NCBI GenBank assembly: GCA_025463135.1
Contig: JAOAPY010000039.1
Span: 1 to 64,000, forward strand
Length of the DNA stretch: 64,000 bases
Direction: 5' to 3'
Source: Acidobacteriota bacterium
GTDB taxonomy: Bacteria > Acidobacteriota > Blastocatellia > Pyrinomonadales > Pyrinomonadaceae
Of the stretch, positions 15,987 to 24,037 are shown piece after piece. Under the pieces are notes generated by a model, which saw nothing but the letters and a program-made list of their open reading frames with translations, made no database searches and had not been told where the DNA came from. The position numbers and the translations under genes are program-made. The stretch's first letter is position 1. Each line of letters opens with the position of its first letter.

Positions 15987-17639
15987 TCACACCTGCTGTT
16001 CGGGAAGACCGATGCCGTACCGACCCGGGGCAATGATGTTGTCCGGGTCGATCGACGCTTTCATCGTATTCATCAACCTTTGGAACTCAGGCGCGCCGTT
16101 TAGAATTCGATCTCCAAAAGCGATGCTGGTGCGATACTGCTGGAAGCCGGCCGCAACGGTTTTTTCCGCCAGTTCGTTGTAAAGGGCCTGAGCGCGGGAC
16201 GCTTCGTCAGCGTTTGCCTTCTCATAGAAAATCTCAATCAATCCCACCGCCGACCGCGGGCTGACCATGACGAACGTGCACGACCAATCAAAGCCATGTT
16301 TGTAAAAAATCGGCTTACAAATTTTCTCGAGTTCCCCGGTGTGCCTGCCGGTGAGCGGCGAGATCACGGCCAGCCAGATTAGCCCGGCTCCATCCCGCGC
16401 CGGATCAACGTTGGTGCGCGGTCGTGGCCCACGCGATTTGAAGTAAGCAAAACCAACGATAAATTCGCCCGGAGTACCCTTGAAAATTGGATAAATGTGA
16501 GGAATCACTTCGAGCTTCTCGAGTGAACCGCCGGTGGCCCACCTGAGAACTGAAGACAACAACGAGTTGTTCTGGTGCTTTTTCCAGAACTTAAGCAGCG
16601 CCTTCATCACACCGAACATTCGATCGTCCAGAAATGAGAGGCGTCCGTAACCCGACAGTCCGGACTTGACGATATGGCGGCAGGCCCGGACCTGGGATCG
16701 CGTGCCATAGATACCACCCGTAACTGTCCACGGTCTGATCTTCAGTTTCTTACGCAGCGCGGCCCGGGTATCTTCGGAAAGATAGGTCTTGCCGTCGAGC
16801 AAATCATATGGATACTGGATCATCTGGGCCATGAACATAACGTCATTGATCATGTGCACGTTGCTCTCCAGCACGTCGTCCAGAGCGAGGCGACGGATTG
16901 TATCAATGACAGCGGGCAGGTCACGTTCGTCCTTAATTTCGCAAGTAAACGAATTGAAGCTTTCGGGCTCGGGCAGCAGCCAGATGCCGGCTTTGGTGAC
17001 AATCCCAAAATTCGACTGGCTGAAAAGTCCCTCAATGTATGGCCCGGAACCCCATTTGTGCGTGTGCCACGTCAGAGAGTTTTCCGCGCCGCCGCCGGTG
17101 CGCACGAATTCACCGTTGGCAAGCACAACCTCTAAACCGCACAAGTGTCCGAAGTGGTCCCAATAGGGTGTATAACCAAAGCCGCGTTCGAGCGCATTGC
17201 CAATGACGCTGCCTTCGGTGGTTGAATCGGTGCAGTCGGCCCAGAGTTTGATGTTGTTGGCTTTCAAATAATCATCGAGCTGTTTCTGCGTCACGCCCGG
17301 CTCGATCACTGCGTAGGCAAGTTCTTCGTTGACTTCGATGATCCGGTTCATGCGTTCGAGAATCAGAATCAACGCGCCGTCTCTGTAGCCCATGGTGGCG
17401 CCATAACCCCAGTTCTTTCCTTTACTGTAGGTCCAGATCGGTATCTTATATTCCGCGGCGATTTTTACAATTCGCGCGACTTCGGCGGCTGTTCCCGGAT
17501 AAACCACGGCGGCACAGACACGATGCCACATGCTCGTGTCGCGCGAGTGAGCCTCTCGGTCGTTGGTGCGAGTCAGGATGTGGTCATCGCCAACGACCGC
17601 ACCAATCTTTTTAATGGCTTCTGGGAACAGGTTTTCCAT
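15987..17639 (-). CDS. VAO/PCMH-type FAD-linked oxidoreductase
   Basis: A 550-aa flavoprotein of the vanillyl-alcohol oxidase/p-cresol methylhydroxylase superfamily. The N-terminal FAD-binding domain begins with CAAVVYPGTAAEVARIVKIA and has the characteristic SKGKNWGYGATMG loop near residue 95. TEGSVIGNALERGFGYTPY then follows near residue 143. The C-terminal substrate domain ends with DPDNIIAPGRYGIG, the conserved tail of this family. Enzymes of this group oxidise 4-alkylphenols or related aromatic alcohols. Some pair with a cytochrome subunit, and none is visible nearby. It lies between the two GMC genes in one transcription direction, so the three may act on one substrate series. Confidence 0.85.
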   Translation of the reverse strand: MENLFPEAIKKIGAVVGDDHILTRTNDREAHSRDTSMWHRVCAAVVYPGTAAEVARIVKIAAEYKIPIWTYSKGKNWGYGATMGYRDGALILILERMNRIIEVNEELAYAVIEPGVTQKQLDDYLKANNIKLWADCTDSTTEGSVIGNALERGFGYTPYWDHFGHLCGLEVVLANGEFVRTGGGAENSLTWHTHKWGSGPYIEGLFSQSNFGIVTKAGIWLLPEPESFNSFTCEIKDERDLPAVIDTIRRLALDDVLESNVHMINDVMFMAQMIQYPYDLLDGKTYLSEDTRAALRKKLKIRPWTVTGGIYGTRSQVRACRHIVKSGLSGYGRLSFLDDRMFGVMKALLKFWKKHQNNSLLSSVLRWATGGSLEKLEVIPHIYPIFKGTPGEFIVGFAYFKSRGPRPRTNVDPARDGAGLIWLAVISPLTGRHTGELEKICKPIFYKHGFDWSCTFVMVSPRSAVGLIEIFYEKANADEASRAQALYNELAEKTVAAGFQQYRTSIAFGDRILNGAPEFQRLMNTMKASIDPDNIIAPGRYGIGLPEQQV

Positions 17640-17748
17640 CTTGAAGTAGCACAGACTAGTCTGTGATTGTTTGGTGCCTCGAGTCCGATGAGTAGTTCCG
17701 CAGGCGACTCAGACTCTCTTAACACTCACCGCAGGGTTAAGTTTGTTT

Positions 17749-17998
17749 CAGCCCGCGTAGCGGACGAAAGCGTAGAGCCTGGGGTAAAGCGCAGCGGAAC
17801 CCCAGGTGCAAAGGGACATTGATGTTGAGCCCGTGAAACGGGCTACTCAGACGTGGCATTAAATAAGATTGGCACTTACCTTAATATCGGGCTGTCGCCC
17901 ACTTTCGTGGGCTCTGGTTTTTCTGACCTCATCCATCCCGGGGTTGCGCTGCGCTTGACCCCAGGCTTTATGCTTACACCCGCTACGCGGGTTCAGGC
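17749..17998. repeat. Large nested palindromic element
   Basis: About 250 bp of nested inverted arms. The outer pair is cagcccgcgtagcgg (17749-17763) with acccgctacgcgggtt (17978-17993). The next pair is agcctggggtaaagcgcagc (from 17775) with its opposing copy ending ccccaggct (17967). Inner hairpins are gagcccgtgaaacgggct and a cgggctgtcgcccac stem. The right end supplies the stop codon of the GMC-hydrolase gene. Confidence 0.75.
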
Positions 17999-20900
17999 GC
18001 CGGGTCCTTCGAGGTGCTGCAAAATGAAAGGATATACGTCCTTCGCAGCGTCCTTCCCGTAAATACAATCAATGTGCCCGTAGCCGGGGATGACGTGGCG
18101 ACTGTACAAGTTGCTCCCATTTTTTTCCCGTAGCGCGTCGTACGTCAGGCGCGTGCTTTCGGGCAGGAAGCAGGCATTTTCGGCGCCATGAATGAACGCA
18201 ATCGGAATTGCCAGGCGCTCCAGATGCGGCATATAGACATCACCACCGCCGGCGCCCACCAGTCGTCCCTCGCGAACCAGCAAGGCCAGATGCTCAAAAC
18301 AAGTGACGTTGGCGACACCAAACATCTCGTGCAGCGCATCGTGCGTCGCCGTATTTAACTGATCGTGTTCATAGAGATTCGAGTACATGAAGGTTATGCG
18401 ATGACAGGTAGGGTTGTTGCAACGCTCTTCGGCCTGCATCGGATAAAGGCTGAGGGCTTTGTCGTAAAGCTTTTCATACCACTTGGCATGAGTATCGACA
18501 TAAGCATTTAACGACTCGATACCCAGATCGTCCATCAGCGAAGGCATGTGCAAGCCGCACTTAATTTTGGTCATCAGCGGCGCGACGATGTTCGTGGCGA
18601 TTTGCGAGCAGACTGCCGAGCGCACTCCCTGTAAACCGGCCAGCATGGCCATGAAAAAAGTGGTCGAGCCGAAACAGTGCGCGACCATCTGCACGCTGTC
18701 AGCGCCTGTCAACTCTCTCACTTTAGCGACTGCGGCCGGATAATCTTTGGTCGCAATGTCATCACCGGAAAATTGCGCGAGCGCCGCCGGCAGATCAATG
18801 CTGGCGCGAAAATCCAACAACCACACATCGAAGCCATGCGCAAAAAGGTACTCAACCAGATTGGTGCCGATCGTATCGATGGAAAAGATCAAGCTCGATA
18901 CGCCGAGGCCGTGTGACAAGATGACCGGACCCTTGCTGCCGCCCTGATAACGGGTCAGGCGCAGTTGCACTCCATCAGAAGTGCTGAAGGTATGCACCTC
19001 CGGCGCGGTTACACGCAACGGCCGCTTCTTGCGCGGCGGCGCATCCGGATTGAAGGGAGTCGCCTTGGCAAAGATGCCGCCGTATGTCTCATACATCACA
19101 CCGGCAAATGAACGCCCAAAGCGCATTTGCGCCTCCAAACGCTCTTTGGTAGTCGGAGCATTGGTAATTTGCATGGTCGTCAGTTGGCGCATGAAGTCGT
19201 CGGGAGAGATTCTTAAAATTCCTCTGCCGAAAACAGGGCCGGTCGCATCCGCGCCGGCATATACCGTGGTATACAAAGTGGTGGTATCCGGCCAGGCATC
19301 AAACGCCGCATCGTGATGTACAACTTTGAAGCCTTCGAAGTAGAACAGCTTGCCCTCCTCGCTGGTCAGCTTCATGCGGTAACGCATGTTGGTGGTATCG
19401 ACATGCTCAGGATCGATAGTAAAGAGATTGAAAACTCCCTCCGAAACTGTCAGCGGTTGGTTTGAAAGCAATTCACAGACTACGGTGCCGGCTGTGCGAA
19501 ACTCGTGCGCTGCATCATTGATCGCATTATCAAGATCATCAGACGCGATAGTCAGCACAAACTCCAATGTCGTCCCCGCGGCCTTGCCCTGACTGGCAGC
19601 TGACTGGTACTCATCCTTGACGTCAGTAGAGAAGTAGCCGTGCATTCTTTCCGTGAATTGCACGCCGATCTTCTGTGGCGGCGCGGACGACGGCGAGGGC
19701 GCATGGAATTCATAGTCAATCTTCCAGCCGTGATCGTTGGCCATCAGGACACAGCAGCGTTCGGCAAGGGCCGATATCGTCAAAAGCGGATTGACCCCCA
19801 ACGAGCGTGGCACCACGGAACCATCGCTGACATAAAGGCCATCGTAAACTTCACTGCCCTGAGTAGCAGCAAACACCTGGCCTTTGTGATTTACCACACC
19901 ATGTTCGGCGCTCTCGCCCATAGGACAGCCACCCAACGGATGCACCGTGATCAGTTCGCGCTTGAGCATCTTGCTCCAGATTGGATCTTCAACATATGTG
20001 CCGCCCAAAGGCCGCGTTGCGGCTTGCAGCTTTCCGTTGGCCATCTGGAAGATCGGTTTAGAGCCGACACCCGGCCAGGCGATACGTAACCGGTCGTCAT
20101 CCAGGTACATGCGCCCGTCGCTGTCGTCATGCGTCATGATCAAATAGGTTTGCGTGTTGTGCGCCGCTCCGTGATATGCACCGCGTACGAGGCTGTCAAG
20201 TTCGCGTTTTTTCTCGCTCACAAAATCGACCAAACCGCTGTCGGTGTCTACGCCGACGGCGGCGGCGGCAGCAGCCAGCCCGGCCGGTAAAGTTGGGCCA
20301 AGCGCGCCCGGGACTGCTCCTTCTTCAATAACGAGGCCGCTATCCAGCTCTGTCTTATTGCGGGCATCTATGATGCCGGTGATGGTCGGTCCCACGGGTT
20401 CGCGGCCCTCCGCCGGCAACGTGCCGTAACCCACGCCGTTGATTTCGACATCGTTGTTATAGCCAAAGGCCAGTACATCACCATTGCCGGTAAAGCTTTC
20501 GCCCACCTTGTCCGAGGTTGCGAGGCCCGCTGCTTTTGAGCGCAGCAGAATCTCCGTTGAGCCCAGCGTTCCCGCAGAGAGAATCACGATATCGGCAGTA
20601 ACAAACATGGTCGGCGCGTCAAACTTTTCGCGCCCCGAATCCAACAGTTGGTAGTGGACCACCCAGCGTCCATTCTCACGTTCGAGCCGGCGCACGGAAA
20701 CCTGCGTGTAAATTTCAGCACCGTGGTTCCTGGCATCCGGCAGGTAATTCATCAACACGGTGTTCTTGGAATGATAATTACAGCCGGTCACGCAATCACC
20801 GCAGAGTTTGCAGGCATGCTGTTCAACGCCTACGTGATTGAGCCCGTTGGGCGGTTCTTCAAAGGTAACGTTGAGGGGTGGACGATAAAACTTTTCATTC

Positions 20901-21403
20901 AGTTCGGCGGCTGATTTTTCAAGCGCCAATAGTTTTGGCAATTGAATGCTGTCCGGCAACGGCGCCGGTCGCAGCATCTCCAAAGCGTGCCGGTAGCCAT
21001 CTTCGATCAGCGTATTCAGATCGTCGCGCACGGCCTGCGGCCAGCGCGGGTCGTCGAAGACGCGCGGTTCGGCCCGCAATACGACGTTGGCATTGACCAG
21101 CGAGGTGCCGCCCAGACCACAACCAAGAAAGACATTCACTTCATCGTTGACGCGAAAGTCATATAATCCGGTGCGCGTCCCCACATGAGCGTGCGGGAAA
21201 TCAGTTTGCATTTCGGATACTGCTTCCCACTCGGTGTCCGGATACTCTCCGGGCTGGAATTCTTTTCCTCTCTCCAACAGACAAACACTCTGGCCCGCCC
21301 GCGCCAAGCGCGAGGCAGAAATTCCTCCGCCATAACCCGAGCCCACTATCACGGCAGAGTAATGGTCTTTGATTTCGTTGATGGGAGATGATACGCGCGT
21401 CAT
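17993..21403 (-). CDS. GMC oxidoreductase fused to alpha/beta hydrolase
   Basis: This 1136-aa protein has three parts. Residues 1-565 are a ChoD-like GMC oxidase: GSGYGG at 21-26, a ferredoxin-like Cys motif CKLCGDCVTGC (Cys198, 201, 204, 208), and the active-site His488 (HPLGGCPMG) and Asn538 (GVNPLLT). Residues 580-790 are a beta-rich linker domain I do not recognise. Residues 800-1133 are an alpha/beta hydrolase with oxyanion loop SHGLG and a C-terminal GYGHID (His1110). The nucleophile elbow reads AHCFGS, so Cys910 replaces Ser, as in PHA synthases. The expected acid position reads HGAEN. A ribosome binding site, aaagga, precedes the ATG. The fusion suggests oxidation coupled to ester or thioester chemistry on one lipid-like substrate. 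Confidence 0.88.
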   Translation of the reverse strand: MTRVSSPINEIKDHYSAVIVGSGYGGGISASRLARAGQSVCLLERGKEFQPGEYPDTEWEAVSEMQTDFPHAHVGTRTGLYDFRVNDEVNVFLGCGLGGTSLVNANVVLRAEPRVFDDPRWPQAVRDDLNTLIEDGYRHALEMLRPAPLPDSIQLPKLLALEKSAAELNEKFYRPPLNVTFEEPPNGLNHVGVEQHACKLCGDCVTGCNYHSKNTVLMNYLPDARNHGAEIYTQVSVRRLERENGRWVVHYQLLDSGREKFDAPTMFVTADIVILSAGTLGSTEILLRSKAAGLATSDKVGESFTGNGDVLAFGYNNDVEINGVGYGTLPAEGREPVGPTITGIIDARNKTELDSGLVIEEGAVPGALGPTLPAGLAAAAAAVGVDTDSGLVDFVSEKKRELDSLVRGAYHGAAHNTQTYLIMTHDDSDGRMYLDDDRLRIAWPGVGSKPIFQMANGKLQAATRPLGGTYVEDPIWSKMLKRELITVHPLGGCPMGESAEHGVVNHKGQVFAATQGSEVYDGLYVSDGSVVPRSLGVNPLLTISALAERCCVLMANDHGWKIDYEFHAPSPSSAPPQKIGVQFTERMHGYFSTDVKDEYQSAASQGKAAGTTLEFVLTIASDDLDNAINDAAHEFRTAGTVVCELLSNQPLTVSEGVFNLFTIDPEHVDTTNMRYRMKLTSEEGKLFYFEGFKVVHHDAAFDAWPDTTTLYTTVYAGADATGPVFGRGILRISPDDFMRQLTTMQITNAPTTKERLEAQMRFGRSFAGVMYETYGGIFAKATPFNPDAPPRKKRPLRVTAPEVHTFSTSDGVQLRLTRYQGGSKGPVILSHGLGVSSLIFSIDTIGTNLVEYLFAHGFDVWLLDFRASIDLPAALAQFSGDDIATKDYPAAVAKVRELTGADSVQMVAHCFGSTTFFMAMLAGLQGVRSAVCSQIATNIVAPLMTKIKCGLHMPSLMDDLGIESLNAYVDTHAKWYEKLYDKALSLYPMQAEERCNNPTCHRITFMYSNLYEHDQLNTATHDALHEMFGVANVTCFEHLALLVREGRLVGAGGGDVYMPHLERLAIPIAFIHGAENACFLPESTRLTYDALREKNGSNLYSRHVIPGYGHIDCIYGKDAAKDVYPFILQHLEGPGA

Positions 21404-21449
21404 GATTAACGTCCTTTCTGGATCTGAGGGCAGTCAATAGGATTTGTAG

Positions 21450-22262
21450 CTACGGCTTTTTCTTTGGCGCCTCTACATCTGCTGCGGCGGCGGGTTGTCT
21501 GATCACGAAATAGCCGGTGGGCACGATGCCAATCGCCTGCTGGCCCGCTCTTGCACCTGAGGTTTCGTCGTAAAAGCTTTGCCACCATTTGGCGGCGTGC
21601 CAGATTGCTTCCGGACAGATCGAACCGCTGGAAAGACCCGGCGCCATCTCTATTCCAGCAGTGCCGTAGGCTGTGGCCACAAATGCCGAACCGGGTAAAC
21701 CAATACCTGCCAGCAGCGGATTGCCCCGCTCACCGACGGCCCAGACGTAGCCCAACCAGGCCACAATCAACGCCGGCAGATCAATGATCCCGCGCTGGCC
21801 CTGGATGCTTTCGACGATGCTGCGTTCAGGCGGCTGCTTCTCCGGCCCACTAAAAACGAACTCAGGATTATCCGCGAAGCGCAACACGGCGACATTCGGA
21901 AACAGTTGCGGATCTTTGTAGTCGGCAAGTGAACAAGTCTGTACCCCATTGGTGTTGGGAGTTTCGGAAATGTCTCCACAGATTTCCAAGGGAACCGACA
22001 CGAACGATTTGTCATCTTTGAATAGCCCAGCCAGCGACCAGTAGCTGGGTAACAGATCGCTTCTGACGTGCGATTGCGCCACGCGAATTCGAAAATGGGA
22101 AGGCGAAGCACCGCCAAACATAACCACACCATCCGTCGCTTTCGGATTGAGGGCGCGCACGCGTTCGAGCCACTGCAAATTGTTTTCCCGCTTGTTGAGC
22201 GGTTCTAATTCCTGGATCTTGTCGTTGGGGCGCGTGGCGCCTGATTGCCGACTGGCGAGCAT
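21450..22262 (-). CDS. Unknown protein in GMC cluster
   Basis: A 270-aa protein with no signal peptide and no motif I recognise. It has a compact N-terminal half with DGVVMFGGASPSHFRIRVAQ. The C-terminal half contains a hydrophobic stretch (IDLPALIVAWLGYVWAVG), a Gly/Ala-rich part and a Trp-rich segment (WHAAKWWQSFYDE). The tail is Ala/Lys/Pro-rich. It sits 9 bp after the PhoD-like gene, and its ribosome binding site (aggagaa) overlaps that gene's end, so translation is probably coupled. It lies 46 bp before the GMC-hydrolase fusion. Its conserved place in the block suggests an accessory or chaperone-like role, but this is inference only. Confidence 0.7.
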   Translation of the reverse strand: MLASRQSGATRPNDKIQELEPLNKRENNLQWLERVRALNPKATDGVVMFGGASPSHFRIRVAQSHVRSDLLPSYWSLAGLFKDDKSFVSVPLEICGDISETPNTNGVQTCSLADYKDPQLFPNVAVLRFADNPEFVFSGPEKQPPERSIVESIQGQRGIIDLPALIVAWLGYVWAVGERGNPLLAGIGLPGSAFVATAYGTAGIEMAPGLSSGSICPEAIWHAAKWWQSFYDETSGARAGQQAIGIVPTGYFVIRQPAAAADVEAPKKKP

Positions 22263-22271
22263 AAAATTCTC

Positions 22272-23600
22272 CTATTGCAAATTGTGAGTAGAAATTGTTC
22301 TGCCGGGTTGGGACGAGGGCGAGCCATCCTGCTTGAAAGGCCAATCTCTGACAACTAATTCAGCGCCGGCGCCTTTCGCACGAAATTCGAGCGTTAGAAA
22401 GTGATTGCGCGCGAAGTTAAAAGTTTCGTCGGTTGTGATCGCGGGAGAGCCGGGCACGTTGAGAGTATTAGGCGCTTTGCCCCAGCCACCCAGGAGATTG
22501 AAGCCGGGGGGCGCTTCGACCAGAGACATCGGCGAAGAAATGATTTCAATCAATTCCGTTCCGTTGAACAACCTACAGGTAGCAACGCGGCCATAGTGGA
22601 CATCGCCCGTGAGAATCACGACGGTGTGACGCGCTGCGGCCAGCGCGGTCGTCAGCCGGCTATATTGCCAACCAAAATCCGGTAAACCTAAGTCCGCCCA
22701 CTTTGCAAACAGTCCGCCTTTCTTGGTAAACACCGGCTGCCCGACGACGAGCACGCCCGGTCCGCTTAAGTTTCCGATCCAATTAACCAGGACATCCAGG
22801 TCGGGCTCATTCATGAACTGGCCGTTTCTATCGTCGCGGTTTGTGCGTGTGTCGGCGGTAAAGAACGAGACCGGGTTCACAGTGAAGGGCTGCGGTCTTC
22901 CCTGGAAGACGTCGTAAAACTGGCGCGCCAGCCGCCGCCAATCCTCTTTGCGCTCTTTGTTTCGTGAGTCGCGCACGGCAACGGCTTCGTTGGGAGCGTT
23001 GTTCCAGAATTCGTGATCGTCCGGAGAAAAATAATTACCGCCAGAGCGCAGCAGATCGTAGAGCGTTACCCTGCCCCCAACCGGTCCAAACGTTTGCAGG
23101 TAGGTATTCAAAAACATCGCTCGTAATTCATCGGCGCTGTGCTTAGCCGAAATGAAGTTATAGTAAGGAGCATCAAGGTAAACCTGATCGCCGCACAAGA
23201 ACTTTACGTGGGGCGCACCGTTTCCACGCAAACGGTTGAAGGCAGCGCTGGCCGCTCCCTTATCTTCTTTCCAGTAGAAGCATGAGCCAAGTAAGACCGT
23301 GAAAGGTGTGGGATCAGTCAGGCTGGGAAGCTGGGCCGGTAAAGTGGTCAGATCACCCTGGGCAACGACTTGACCATTGATCCGCAGCGCCAATGAATAG
23401 AGCTTAAAGGAATCCAGGTTATTGAGTTGCAGGCGTTGAAACCTTACGGTGCCTGAAGGATCCTGTTCCCAAACCGCCCCCAACTGGATCTGCCCGCCGG
23501 TAAACTCGAGTATCGCCGGCCCGGGATTCTCGTTGGCAACTCCCACCCAGACGCTGGCAGAGTTTGTACCGACCTCATGGGGGATAATCAGAAATGCCAT
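22272..23600 (-). CDS. PhoD-like metallophosphatase
   Basis: A 442-aa protein related to alkaline phosphatase D. The metal-site motifs are LLGSCFYW, CGDQVYLDAPYYNF, a DDHEFWNN segment and LTGDVHYGRVA. The preceding 100 residues form a beta-sandwich like the N-terminal domain of PhoD proteins. No Tat or Sec signal is obvious at the N terminus (MAFLIIPHEVGTNSASVWVG), which is unlike secreted PhoD, so it may be cytoplasmic. It is the first gene of the minus-strand block and its leader has ggtgact before the ATG. The presumed substrate is a phosphodiester, perhaps of a lipid head group, given the neighbours. Confidence 0.8.
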   Translation of the reverse strand: MAFLIIPHEVGTNSASVWVGVANENPGPAILEFTGGQIQLGAVWEQDPSGTVRFQRLQLNNLDSFKLYSLALRINGQVVAQGDLTTLPAQLPSLTDPTPFTVLLGSCFYWKEDKGAASAAFNRLRGNGAPHVKFLCGDQVYLDAPYYNFISAKHSADELRAMFLNTYLQTFGPVGGRVTLYDLLRSGGNYFSPDDHEFWNNAPNEAVAVRDSRNKERKEDWRRLARQFYDVFQGRPQPFTVNPVSFFTADTRTNRDDRNGQFMNEPDLDVLVNWIGNLSGPGVLVVGQPVFTKKGGLFAKWADLGLPDFGWQYSRLTTALAAARHTVVILTGDVHYGRVATCRLFNGTELIEIISSPMSLVEAPPGFNLLGGWGKAPNTLNVPGSPAITTDETFNFARNHFLTLEFRAKGAGAELVVRDWPFKQDGSPSSQPGRTISTHNLQ

Positions 23601-24037
23601 TTGTAGTCACCCGCGACTCGCGAGTCATCGCCGGGCGATTGTTCAGAGCAACGCGGCGTACGTTAGACGGAGCACGACGACGTAGCGATACGCAATAGTA
23701 GTGTTGTGGAATTCCAACATTTTATTACCGATAACCCAGAGGAGGTTTTCGATAACAGGACTATTCAGGCTGGATTTAGCGAGTAAGCATTGCTGCGCTC
23801 TCGTGAGCATTCAGCCGTGATTCAAGTAACGGCCGGACAATAAGCTGGACGCAGTGGAATTGTCAATGATTATTGACGTCCGATGTAACGCAAGCTATTA
23901 GTTTGCAGCTGCGTTGAATGCCTGGGCGACTGACGCAAACCCGGGGTCCCCAGCGGGGCATCCCCGTTGGGGTGGCCTTACAGTTTGCGTTACACTCACC
24001 AAGACACGCCCTGATTTTCAGCGAGGTAACCCAAAAG
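23601..24037. promoter_or_regulatory. Divergent intergenic region
   Basis: This 437-bp gap separates the minus-strand oxidoreductase block from the plus-strand M28 peptidase, so it must hold both promoters. No confident -35/-10 boxes could be picked. An inverted pair (tgtaacgcaa near 23883, ttgcgttaca near 23984-23993) encloses a GC-rich hairpin (ggggtccccagcggggcatc and onward), and may be another repeat element. No gene is seen. Confidence 0.45.

Noticed and set aside
19640-20089. Long plus-strand open frames opposite the GMC genes
   Set aside because: They are antisense shadows of high-GC coding genes, with no ribosome binding sites and no domain signal.
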